The translations under genes were made by a program, and so were the position numbers. 64,000 nt of DNA from Coix lacryma-jobi var. lacryma-jobi (lineage: Eukaryota > Streptophyta > Magnoliopsida > Poales > Poaceae), in NCBI GenBank assembly GCA_009763385.1, contig CM019823.1, positions 89,787,104 through 89,851,103 on the forward strand, read 5' to 3'. Shown piece after piece: positions 45,051 through 56,344 of the stretch (its first letter is position 1; the number at the start of each line of letters is the position of its first letter). The notes under the pieces are model-generated. The model was not told the DNA's origin and searched no databases. It saw only the letters and a program-made list of their open reading frames with translations.

Positions 45051-47414
45051 TGAAGGACCAAAAATGCTAAAGCAAGGCGACCAGAGGGGGGGTGAATGGG
45101 AGCCTAAAATTTCTTCTCAGAAATTACGGCCTCTGTCCCAACAAAATCAACCCCAAAAGCTTCGGACTCAAACGTGATGCCCACGATCCTCGGAAAGAGG
45201 GTGGATGATCCCTAGGATCACAGCGAGGCACCACACAAGAGAGCAAACCAAAACTCTCAAAACCCCGAGTCAAGTTCGTGCCTAAAACACCACTCTCAAA
45301 CGTAGATAGAGGGCTACGTCAGGATTCCTCCAAATACCGATGCTAACGCGTAGCAAAGATATGTAGAGAGGTTCCTAGGTGAACTCTAGGAGCAAACGAG
45401 AAGTCCGGAAACGAAGCCGAAAAGCCGGGAGAGCAACCGCACCAAAATCCAACCTACAGCCGATTCGCGGACTGTCCGGGCTGCTGGTGCCGGACTGTCC
45501 GCAGGTCAAAAGGCAAAATCAGCACGGCTGCTGAACCCTCCCTGCGAGACTCCCGGACTGTTTGTGCCTTTGTACGGCGGACTGTCCGCCGGTCACCCGA
45601 GAGGAAAGGGCCCGAGGCCAACAGCCACTGCTCGGCTGAAGCCGCGATGCGCAGACTGTCCGCGGCCAATATGGCGGACTGTCTGCGACCTCCCAGAAAG
45701 CCCAAAACCAGCTCGGCACTAAACCAAAATCGATTGGATCTTCACCAAATCGAATGGGGCTGCAACCAAACTTCTCCCAAGTGTTCTTCTACGTGTTGGG
45801 AAGCTAATCCTAGGATATCATCGCTTCAACCCAACTAATCCATGAAAAATACGAAGAACACTAGAAAAGGGGAAGAAGGAAGAACAAAAATGATTTCGAC
45901 CCGATCTACTTGTTCGTGAGAGTAGAGATGAATTCTGTCGGTGGAATTGTTCTCCTCACATCAAAGAACAAGTTGATTCAAACGGAATCGCAAAAGACGC
46001 AGCGTAGAGGGAGATTGGGGGAGGAGAAAATCATGGAGAAGACAAGAACGCGAAGAACAAATTCAAAACGCGAATTCAACCACGAAATTGATCCTTCGAT
46101 TCATAGGAATGGATGATTGATTAAGCACTCGGTGTCGGGCTACAAGCCACTCCTAGCAAATCAAAGCTTGGATGGCAAAAAGCTCAAGAACAAGAGCCAA
46201 CTCTCCCTAACCCTAGCCTTCTCTCACAGGAACAAAATGAGAGAGAGACCGCCCAACAATTCCCCAAGGATACGGCTGCCCTAGCAGCCCCCTCATATAT
46301 ATAGGCGCACGTCCGAAGACCAAAACGCCCTTTCATTAAGCACTCGACCCCAAATACCCCCAGGGGTAAAACCATCTAGTCCGGTCAATCTTCATCCGAC
46401 GGCCACGCCCGCACATCCGGTAGCTTCGCCTTGACGCGACCTCCCTGATGCCGCCACGTGTCGTCATGTCGACCACCGCGCCTTCCTCGTGGATAGCTTT
46501 GCCGCCGCGCCAGCCTCTCCACGCCGCCACGCGTCGACCGTCCTTTCGGACCGCCCCCAGTTTTGAGGCCCAAACCGGTAAACCCGCCAGCCCAGGTTTA
46601 GAGGCCCAAACCTGGAAACCGTCCACCCCGAGTTTTGAGGCCCAAACTCGGAAACCTGCGCGCCCAGGTTTTGAGGCCCAAACCCGGAAATCGTCCTCGC
46701 CGAGTCTTGAGGCCCAAACTCGGAAACCGGCCACCCCAGGTTTTGAGGCCCAAACCTGGAAACCGTCGATGGTAGCTTTTTGAGGCTCAGCTACCGAACC
46801 CGCACCGTAGACGGGATGTGGTTCGCACACTCCGACAACCTGCACCGATGCCGATGCATGTCCAGCCTCCAAGCCGAGCACAAGACCTTCGCCTTCCTTC
46901 TTGACTTGGCCGACGGCACTTGCGCCGCACGCAAGCCCATGTCTGACCTCCTGCCAAGTGCCACGACGCCATCGTCTTCCTCCCGACTCGGCCGATGCAT
47001 CGCACATCCCCATGTGCTCTCGCTCGCCGATGCCACGTGCCAGCTACCACAGCTGGTCCTCTGGCCCTCTGGTCCGTCAGTCCAAGCCTCACGTCCGCCC
47101 TTCACCGCTCTGGGTACATCGGCATGGCACGTCCGCCGCACGGCACGCCCATCCTTCACCGCTCCCGGTCCGTCGGCACGGCACGTCTATACTTGACCTT
47201 CACCTCGCCATAGACCACTGTATCCGAGCTCCACACCTGCACATCAACACAGCCAAGAGACACATGTTGCACACACATGCCAACACATAAACACAACACA
47301 ACTCAACGCCACCGGTTAGTCATAAACATTAAGCGCATAGCGAGATATGGACTAAACCGGGTAAAACCTCAAACCTTCCTCATCAAAGTCAATCATTCAT
47401 CATATATGTTCTCA
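45051..47414 (-). repeat. B 3' LTR
   Basis: 2364 bp; in element sense TGAGAACATATATGATG...GGTCCTTCA. Hairpin array at 46555-46770, plus a seventh hairpin with GGTAGCT/AGCTACC arms near 46772-46796; TATA box at 46294-46305 (plus-strand CATATATATAGG); CGGACTGTCCG palindromes at 45466-45690. It lacks a 42-bp piece present in the 5' LTR. Confidence 0.92.
46555..46770 (-). repeat. Hairpin array in B 3' LTR
   Basis: Six units, mostly of the form CCAGGTTTTGAGGCCCAAAC plus CTGG or CCGAGTTTTGAGGCCCAAAC plus TCGG, spaced about 36 bp. The repeat is also at 54760-54970 in the 5' LTR. Confidence 0.87.
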
Positions 47415-47415
47415 A

Positions 47416-47426
47416 TCTCCCCCTTG
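47416..47426 (-). other. B polypurine tract
   Basis: TCTCCCCCTTG on the plus strand, next to the 3' LTR. Six or more related CTCCCCCTT motifs follow to about 48720. Confidence 0.82.
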
Positions 47427-49950
47427 ATGAAAGCATTGACTAAAAATAAAACCACAAAGGAAGGGTTTGAAGGCAAGCCTCATTCAAGTGCCCAAAAGCC
47501 AAGCAAAAGCAAACACAAGGCTACTTGAGATTAGGAAGGATCATGAAAACTCAAATAAAAGCTCTCAGTCCCGAAAGAAACGGGAAAAGCGGGCAAAGCC
47601 TCCACACAACCGAAGAGTCAAGAGAAACAAGAGTTTCATGAAATCCCAAAAGGTACTCGAAAACCAATCTCAAATAAATTGTCAAACAATCATCACAAAA
47701 GAAACCAAGGTACTTATCCACTTGAGTTCACATGGGTCGAAATTTAAAGAAACCAAGGTACTCATCCACTTGGGTTCACTTGGGTCGAAATTTCTCCCCC
47801 TTTTTCTCTTTCTTTCTCTTTCTCCCCCTTGATGATTGAATTGACAAAAACTAGGCACAAGAGATGGTTTGAGATACCAAAACCAAAAATCTCATTCAAG
47901 TGATCAAAGGCCATAGAAGGGCAAAGAACAAAGTCACTTGTCATGAGAGGATTATCAATTCAAATGCCCAAAAGCCAAAGAAATGCTAAAGAGGGGGCAA
48001 TTTGAAATGAACATAACTTGGTCCCCAAAGACATGGGCAACGGCTCAACGCAACCAAGCAAGGGATCGGAGCAATAACTCATAAAAGAGCAAAACTCGAT
48101 CACACAGAGCGAAAGACTTGGTTCCCAAAGACATGGGCAACGGCTCGACTCAACCAAGTCAAAAATGAGCTAGCCCTCAAGAAGAGGCAGAAAATGGCTC
48201 AACACCACTAGCTCAAGGCTCGATACCAATTGAGGCTGAAATAACGCATCAGAATGCAACAAATCACAATCAGCCAAGAATTGGTGAAAACAGCTAGTTC
48301 CTCAAGACAGAGGCAAGGAGGCTCGACGCAACTAGCTGAAGGGTCCATACCAATCGAAAATACCAAGCAAAAACTGCTAGTCCCTCAAGAAAGAGGGTAA
48401 AACGGCTCAACACGACTAGCAGGCTCGATACCGACTGAGAAAAAACACAAGAGAAGCTCAACACTAAATGGAGCACAAACACTCGGAGCACGCGGAGAAG
48501 CAGCAAGATAAAAGCGACTCCCCCTGAAAGCAAGCCTATACACAAAAGCTATGCAACAAAGCTCATGACACCAATTGCTTTCCATACCAAAAGATGGATA
48601 CCAATTGAAACACATAAAAAAGCTAAATTCCCCCTTGCTCAAAGCTCTCCCCAAAATGCATGACTCTCCCCTTTGTGCCAACACACAAACTCCCCCTTGC
48701 AAACAGCTTCTCCCCCTTGACAAAAGGGAACATGCTGAGGGGTTTTGACATTTTTCACAAAGTTGACACAAAAACAAGACAAGTCAACAACCAAAAGCAT
48801 ATGGGGGTCAATGAAGAGTATCGGAGCTGGGGGTATGTACACTAAGCTAAAAATGCATGATATGCTCAATGCAACAGCTTCAAGTGTATAGCAATCAGAA
48901 TGAAAAGATGCTCAAAAGGGTGCTGCCCTGAAAGTGTAGCAATCAATACAAATGCTAGCAAAGGCTCAAACTGATCAAATGAATATGAAATATGAACAAT
49001 TAAGCATATGAGCAGTTTTAAGCCATTTGAAAAGGAGTCCACCACTAAAATAGCACATAGCATGGATAGACAGGAAATCAACCAAGTGCTAACTCAAGTA
49101 TACAAGGTGAACTACCCCTAGCAAAGTTCAATCATCATGCAATAGAGTGAAGCATAGACTTGTGTTATTTTCAATATTTTTATCGGAATTTGCAGCGGTA
49201 TTAACACAAGTTCATATTAAAAGCATGTGATTGCGAGAGGTTAAAAAGCATGGTCATTGCCTAACTTTTCAACCGGGCTAAGCCTATGCAAGAAAAGCAA
49301 TCGGAAGCTTAAAGCACCGGTTTCGGTCTTACACTACACGGCTCAAGTTTAACTCAAATGTGCAATGAGAGACAGTCTCGATACCGTGATGTGCTGACAC
49401 ATGCAATCTCATCTCGATCTTTTCATTTCACTAATACTTGGATCAAATTTTAAGCACAATGTAAATATGAACAATCCAAGCAAGTGAATGACTCAGTGCA
49501 AGAGACATAGCAACCTAGCATACAAAAGATAGCACAAGTGATCTCAACACATCCTACCCATGCTAGTTGCCACTCTCAATGGTGAACAAATTAAAGGTTT
49601 CATAGTTGATTAGTCAAGTTCACCATTTGCAAAAATAGCTTAGCTCATAACATGTATCAAGTGATCAAAAAGAGCCTAAGCTACAAGCATCATCATGAAT
49701 AAGCAGGACATATCAAAAGGAGCATAATCTCATTCTCATTACTATAATCATGAAGCTCTAAAATGCAAGATATACATGATGAAATGCATGCAAAAGCTAG
49801 CCTACAAGGAATGGAGCAAAAGCTAGCCTAAAAGGAAAACCCAAAACAAAAGGGTATAGGAGAAGCCCAACTAAGATACAGCAAGCAAAAAGCTTCCCCA
49901 ACTAAAAGGGAAACATGCACCAAAGACACAAATAAAGAGCCAAGAAATGC
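47427..49950 (-). other. B 3' untranslated region
   Basis: About 2.5 kb with no gene. Homologous in layout to 11331-12873 of element A, with repeated polypurine-like motifs near 47796, 47821, 48521, 48629, 48689 and 48710. Confidence 0.75.
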
Positions 49951-50349
49951 TCAAGCGACAGCCAGCAAAATCCACATCGAAAAGACCACACAGCAGAAAG
50001 AGGTCAGAGAAGAGGAGTACCAAAATCCAAACTCAGAAGTGTGTCGGAGGTACCTCATGATGTGCTTGACCACCTGCTTGTGTGATACTCGAGGGGACGC
50101 CTGAATCTGCTGAAATCTTCGGGGCACCTGCCTCGCCGAAGTCGTCTCCCCCTCGCCTGATGCTGTCGCTCGCACAGGTGCTGCTAGTGCTCGCTGGAGA
50201 GCTGCTCGAACGGAACTCCAAGACGTGGAAGAAGTGGGATCGGGTCCGTGAGCCAAAATGCCCTCTCCAAGCTCATGTTCTCCTGCACACTCAAAAGCAG
50301 AAGAAAACACAAGGCATTGTCTCGTCCAGTGTGACCTCAAGGTCTCCAC
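49951..50349 (-). pseudogene. pol: B pol remnant: integrase tail joined to RNase H
   Basis: In one short frame, an integrase C-terminal linker (FECAGEHELGEG, compare FERAGDHEVGEP in element A) is followed within about 50 residues by RNase H (QASPRVSHKQVVKHIMRYL, FGFWYSSS). RT and the rest of RNase H are deleted. The join shows an internal deletion rather than gradual decay. Confidence 0.75.
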
Positions 50350-51085
50350 GAAAACGGTTAGTCACATAAAAGCATAAGGTAAGCTCTCAACAAAAAGAGG
50401 TCTACCTATGAATGATACCGCAAAGGAGATCTGAACTCAAACTAGTCAAGACTACCATGCAAACAGGGTAAAGCACTGTATAGCAAAATGCAACCTAAAA
50501 ACATGATCAACCCAAACACAGCTTAAACCTCAACACATGCTACAATGCAAGATAATGATAGCAATATATCCAGAAGCATGTAACGTGATAAAAGTGAGGA
50601 AAGACTAGTGCTCAACCTAAACATGTCAACAGGGTACATGTAGCTACACAAAACTAGCACCTGAAAAGTGACACCTAATGAACATCATACCTCTACAAGT
50701 AAAGCTCATGGAGAAGTATAGTAAAACATGGCATAATGTTCATAAGGATCACCAACTAGCAAAAAAAGTGGATTAACCACCAAAGCTGTACACAAAGCTA
50801 GCATGACATGATATATAAGAGATAGCACATGCTAGACTAAATGAAACATGACACAAAAGAAAATGTACATGTAAGAACTATACAAGTGAGCACATGATAG
50901 ACCAACTCATACCATGAGAAATAGACTAGGAATGTACAAGGTATGAGTGTAAAAGAATGCTCACCAAGCTATAAAAGCCTCTTTGGAGGCAAAACTAAGC
51001 GGGGTGTAGAGAACCATCAAATCTTGATCACATCCAAAAGATCAAGTTCTATCAGGCGCATGTTCTCCACCCCGCGTCCTCATAT
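50350..51085 (-). other. B interior without a gene
   Basis: About 730 bp, AT-rich, no frame I recognise. It lies where protease and integrase would be. Confidence 0.6.
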
Positions 51086-53065
51086 CTACACACAAGAGGA
51101 CAAAATAACCCGAGTCTTGGATCCCGAAGGGTTAGCAAGCATATACTTGGGAACCCAAGACTTGGTCACAAAACTCAACTTATCTTGTGGGTTAGCATGA
51201 TGCAAATGTTGGTTCAAATGCAATTGTGAAACACCCTTAGAAGCATTCCTCAAAAGGACAACTCGAGGAGAAGAATGAGTCGTACCACGGGAAAGGAGGC
51301 AAACATCTTCCAAGGTTTTTGTAGAAGAACCAAAAGAAGCACCATGAAAAGCATGACGTGGACCAAGAGAAGAAGCACTAGAAGCATGTCCACGACCATG
51401 ACCTATCCCACTAGAAAAGGAGTCATACAACCCATCAACAAAGAGGGGCTTCTTACTAGGAGCACAAGCGTTCATGCCATGAGAAGGGCTATGAACCACC
51501 AAGTTCCTAGAAGAGCGAGCTTGGCGCAAGCGTTTGGCACGCCGATAGCAAAAGCTTTCTTGATGCCCTTCTTTCTCACAAAAAGAGCAATGGTACAAAG
51601 GCCTATTGGAAGGCACACCATTCTCCGACAAGTGAGAAGTCCCTTGGGACTTAGAACAAGAAGCATCAACAACCAACTTGGTGCCAACACTCGGAGCACA
51701 CGTGCCATGGGAAAGGCTACGCGGCTTCCTAAAAGCCTTAGCTCGAAAACATCGCTCGTGTTTGACACGGCGGAAACAAAAATCAAATGAATGTCCATCC
51801 TTCTTGCAAAAGGTGCAATGGAAAACCGGATTGGGAGCACGAGTCCCAAAAATGTGAGAAGCACCCTTGTCAAGAGAAGTCCCTTGGACATCACTCGAAG
51901 AACCAGCAAGGTTAGGAGTAGCTATGAAAGAGCTATCTGGAACCTTGACACTAGTGCTAACGTCAAAAGACTCACGCGCAACATAAGAACTCAACTCCGG
52001 TTGCTAAGATGCAGACTTGGAAATATCAACATCGGAGTTGGAAGAAATGCGTGACTCAAATGACTTAGCACAAAGGCTCTTGGATCTTTTGGCCAAAACC
52101 TCATTTTCAAACATGAGGCGGTCACAAGTACCACAAGGAGTGTTTCTCAAGTTTTCCATCTCCTTTTCAATGCACTCGGCATATGTGGTACGCAAGAGCT
52201 CAATCTCCTTCTCAAGGTTGGCACTCATATCATTGTGCTCAACCAACTTGGCGCTCATATCATCGCGCAAAACCCTAAAAACCAAAACCTCTTTTTCCAA
52301 ATCAATGCATGAAGTGCAAATGAAATCGGTGGAAGAAACATCACCATTCACATCAAGCAAAGAATCATGAATAGCACTAGAGGCATGGCAAGCATCTTTA
52401 TTCAAAGAGCATGAGCTACAAGGCCTAGAATTTATTTCAACAATTTCAGCCCTAGCATGCTCAAGTTCATCTACACATGTGGTGTGAGTCAATTTTAGTT
52501 CATCAATTTTAGTACACAAAGACTCACAAGAAGCACATGGTAATAAAGCATTTGACTTTAACAAGGCTGTTTCAGTTTTAGCAAAATCAAGATCCTTGCA
52601 CAAGTCAATGCAAACTAAGCATGGTTTGGAAGCATTGGATAACAACATTTCATTTTCAGATCTTAAGCTAGCAAGAGAAAAGCATAGCTCATCATTCTTC
52701 CTAAACATGTCACTACAAGAGGTGCAAGGCGAAGATGCACTAGACTTCCAATGAAAAAGACCATTTTTTAGCCTAGTGATGGAGCAATTCAACTTCTCAA
52801 TTTTATTACGCAAGGTATCACAGAGTTCATCAAGTCTATCACTATACTCATCACAAATATTAAAACGTTGGGACAAAATCCCAAGGCTAGCGACGAGTGT
52901 ACCTTTCTTGGCCTTGCCAAGTTCGCGTATAATATCCTCGTTTCAGTGCTCATCATCCCTGAGGAAGTCCAACAAATCATCCACCTCGCGTTCCACCTTA
53001 TCAATAGCATGTCCATCAAACAAACCTGTGGACAAATACACGATAGAAGAAGAAGCTGGTGCCAT
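51086..53065 (-). pseudogene. gag: B gag-derived gene with two in-frame stops
   Basis: One frame from ATG 53065 to 51086, broken by TGA at 52943-52945 and TAG at 52004-52006. The first 40 residues (MAPASSSIVYLSTGLFDGHA...) are not a capsid core. Then comes a long coiled-coil-like part with six CxxC pairs (PCTSC, PCLVC, PCASC, PCSSC, ICTSC, PCGTC), and then two CX2CX4HX4C zinc knuckles (CTFCKKDGHSFDFC and CSFCEKEGHQESFC) and an ANPSG end. Compared with element A Gag, the N-terminal capsid and first zinc knuckle are missing while the insert and C-terminal knuckle region are kept and one knuckle is duplicated. Role unclear; it may be a packaging remnant. Confidence 0.8.
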
Positions 53066-53195
53066 TTCTAAAGGCACCGTTAGTGTTAGCCAAACAAAAG
53101 CTCAACACCTCGACAAACAAAGTCGGAAACAAAACTGCTCTCAAAAGGTCGCCTTCGTGGATCCGGAACCGGTTAAGGTAGAGAGATCCTTAACT

Positions 53196-53208
53196 GGCTC
53201 CGATACCA
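53196..53208 (-). other. B primer binding site (tRNA-Met type)
   Basis: GGCTCCGATACCA on the plus strand (TGGTATCGGAGCC in element sense), two bases from the 5' LTR, with the same A-to-G variant as element A. Confidence 0.88.
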
Positions 53209-53210
53209 AT

Positions 53211-55615
53211 TGAAGGACCGAAAATGCTAAAGCAAGGCGACCAGAGGGGGGGTGAATGGGAGCCTAAAATTTCTTCTCGGAAATTACGGCCTTTGTCCCA
53301 ACAAAATCAACCCCAAAAGCTTCGGACTCAAACGTGATGCCCACGATCCTCAGAAAGAGGGTGGATGATCCCTAGGATCACAGCGAGGCACCACACAAGA
53401 GAGCAAACCAAAACTCTCAAAACCCCGAGTCAAGTTCGTGCCTAAAAGACCACTCCCAAACGTAGATAGAGGGCTACGTCGGGATTCCTCCAAATACCGA
53501 TGCTAACGCATAGCAAAGATATGTAGAGAGGTTCCTAGGTGAACTCTAGGAGCAAACGAGAAGTCCGGAAACGAAGCCAAAAAGCCGGGAGAGCAACAGC
53601 ACCAAAATCCAACCTACAGCCGATTCGCGGACTGTCCGGGCTGCTGGTGCCGGACTGTCCGCGCCAGGGGCGGACTGTCCGCGAAACCCTGGCGGACTGT
53701 CCGCAGGTCAAAAGGCAAAATCAGCACGGCTGCTGAACCCTCCCTGCGAGACTCCCGGACTGTCCGTGCCTTTGTACGGTGGACTGTCCGCCGGTCACCC
53801 GAGAGGAAAGGGCCCGAGGCCAACAGCCACTGCTCGGCTGAAGCCGCGATGCGCGGACTGTCTGCGGTCAATATGGCGGACTGTCCGCGACCTCCCAGAA
53901 AGCCTAAAACCAGCTCGGCACTAAACCAAAATCGATTGGATCTTCACCAAATCGAATGGGGCTGCAACCAAACTTCTACCAAGTCTTCTTCTACGTGTTG
54001 GGAAGCTAATCCTAGGATATCATCACTTCAACCCAACTAATCCATGAAAAATCCGAAGAACACTAGAAAAGGGGAAGAAGGAAGAACAAAAACGATTTCG
54101 ACCCGATCTACTTGTTCGTGAGGGTAGAGATGAATTCCTTCGGTGGAATTGTTCTCCTCACATCAAAGAACAAGTTGATTCAAACGGAATCGCAAAAGAC
54201 GCAGCGTAGAGGGAGATCGGGGGAGGAGAAAATCGTGGAGAAGAGAAGAACGCGAAGAACAAATTCAAAACGCGAATTCAACCATGAAATTGATCCTTGG
54301 ATTCAGAAGAATGGATGATTGATTAAGCACTCGGTGTCGGGCTACAAGCCACTCCTAGCAAATCAAAGCTTGGATGGCAAAAAGCTCAAGAACAAGAGCC
54401 AACTCTCCCTAACCCTAGCCTTCTCTCACAGGAACAAAATGAGAGAGACATCGTCCAACAATTCCCCAAGGATACGGCTGCCCTAGCAGCCCCCTCATAT
54501 ATATAGGCGCACATCCGAAGACCAAAACGCCCTTTCATTAAGCACTCGACCCCAAATACCCCCAGGGGTAAAACCGTCCAGTCCGGTCAATCTTCATCCG
54601 ACGGCCACGCCCGCACATCCGGTAGCTTCGCCTCGACGCGACCTCCCTGATGCCGTCACGTGCCGTCATGTCGACCACCGCGCCTTCCTCGTGGATAGCT
54701 TCGCCGCCGCGCCAGCCTCTCCACGCCGCCACGTGTCGACCGTCCTTTCGGACCGCCCCAGTTTTGAGGCCCAAACCGGTAAACCCGCCAGCCCAGGTTT
54801 TGAGGCCCAAACCTGGAAACCGTCCACCCCGAGTTTTGAGGCCCAAACTCGGAAACCCGCGCGCCCAGGTTTTGAGGCCCAAACCTAGAAACCGTCCTCA
54901 CCGAGTTTTGAGGCCCAAACTCAGAAACCGGACACCCCAGGTTTTGAGGCCCAAACCTGGAAACCGTCGATGGTAGCTTTTTGAGGCTCAGCTACCGAAC
55001 CTGCACCGTAGACGGGATGTGGTTCGCACACCCCGACCACCGGCACCAATGCCGATGCATGTCCAGCCTCCACGCCGGGCACAAGACCTTCGCCTTCCTT
55101 CTTGACTTGGCCGACGGCACTTGCGCCGCACGCAAGCCCGTGTCCGACCTCCCGACAAGTGCCACGACGCCATTGTCTTCCTCCCGACTCGGCCGATGCA
55201 TCACACATCCCCATGTGCTCTCGCTCGCCGATGCCACGTGCCAGCTACCACAGTTGGTCCTCTGGCCCTCTGGTCCATCAGTCCAAGCCTCACGTCTGCC
55301 CTTCACTGCTCTGGGTACATCGGCATGGCACGTCCACCGCACGGCATGCCCATCCTTCACCGCTCCCGGTCCGTTGGCACGGCACGTCTCTACTTGACCT
55401 TCACCTCGCCATAGACCACTGTATCCGAGCTCCACACCTGCACATCAACACAACCAAGAGACACATGTTGCACACACACGCCAACACATAAACACAACAC
55501 AACTCAACGCCACCGGTTAGTCATAAACATTAAGCGCATAGCGAGATACGGACTAAACCGGGTAAAACCTCAAACCTTCCTCATCAAAGTCAATCATTCA
55601 TCATATATGTTCTCA
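53211..55615 (-). repeat. B 5' LTR
   Basis: 2405 bp, nearly identical to 45051-47414 but with two extra palindrome units (about 53660-53702). TATA box at 54496-54507; hairpin array 54760-54970. Confidence 0.92.
53626..53890 (-). repeat. CGGACTGTCCG palindrome array in B 5' LTR
   Basis: Eight copies, near 53626, 53649, 53667, 53691, 53755, 53777, 53851 and 53876, most as GCGGACTGTCCGC. They lie between TATA box and primer site, so in the RNA leader. Confidence 0.87.
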
Positions 55616-56339
55616 TCAAGTAGAAGACTAGTTACCCCTCTAGTTTAGGTTTAGAACCTAGTCTTATATTAGAACTAGAAGAGAGAGAGAGAGAGAGAGG
55701 AAGAGATCAAGAAGGAGCTCCGGCCTGTCGGATCCACTTCTTCATCTTGTACCTGTGGATTCAAGTTCATCATCAACTTCAGCGATTGTTTCGGTAATCA
55801 ACGTCTATATTTAAGTTTGAGCCATTGTTCTTATTATTCTTAAGGTTTATGACTCTCTTTTGAGTACTTTAATTCTAGTCATTCTAGAGTTAGAGTAGTT
55901 GGATAGTGTAAGCGTGGTGCTTAGGCTTGATAGCTCATATATGCCTCCTATAACGCCGGTAGTAGTGGTTGTTCGCAAGGGTGACTCTTATAGCCTTGTT
56001 GATTCTTCTATAGTCCACTTACCCGTGTGTAGGCTCGGTAGGATTATACATTTGCATAAAAGACTCATACTCTGTTTGTGACCTTTTATGGCAACTTCCC
56101 CACTAAGAATAATATAAACATATCACTCTTAAATTGGAATTAGACAACCTTAGTGATCCCCTCTATGCTTCTAGATTCTCCGTCCTTGTTAGCTACTCAG
56201 GGGTTAGACTTGAGACTTAACACTATCTGTTCCTTTGGGTTCGATATTAAAACTGGGTTACTCCGGTGAAGTGCTACATCGGTAGATCTTATCTGTGCGC
56301 TTGCGGATAAAGTAGAGTGTGCGTTAATTTATACCAATA
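55616..56339 (+). repeat. F2 3' LTR, last piece
   Basis: Resumes at the TCAAG duplication and ends ATACCAATA, the same CA-to-TA end as the F1 3' LTR. Confidence 0.9.
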
Positions 56340-56344
56340 AACAT

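Larger units (their letters stand above)
45051..55615 (-). mobile_element. Ty1/copia SIRE-type element B, pol-deleted
   Basis: 10.6 kb on the minus strand, with LTRs 45051-47414 and 53211-55615, a tRNA-Met primer site, a polypurine tract and a perfect 5-bp duplication. The interior keeps gag sequence without its N-terminal capsid core and a short integrase-tail/RNase H remnant; protease, integrase core and RT are gone. It could only have moved with help from a complete relative. Confidence 0.92.
37600..56339 (+). mobile_element. Non-autonomous Ty3/gypsy element F2, interrupted by copia B
   Basis: A near-identical copy of F1 in plus orientation: 5' LTR 37600-38918, primer site 38927, non-coding interior, polypurine tract, and 3' LTR 44448-45050 plus 55621-56339. 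Without B it is about 8.2 kb. Its own target duplication shows an insertion independent of F1. Confidence 0.92.

Noticed and set aside
46336..47013. 225-residue frame through the B LTR (GFRVWASKPG-type 12-residue repeats), with relatives at 59606-60205 and 54921-55214 all starting MGMCDASAESGG
   Set aside because: It lies upstream of the TATA box, the peptide repeat is the hairpin array read in frame, and the frame switches inside the array in C and stops early in the other B LTR. Shared LTR ancestry explains the likeness.
18614..56339. Inversion between F1 and F2 by crossing over
   Set aside because: Each element keeps its own matching target duplication and continuous host flanks, so the segment between them is not inverted relative to the insertion state.
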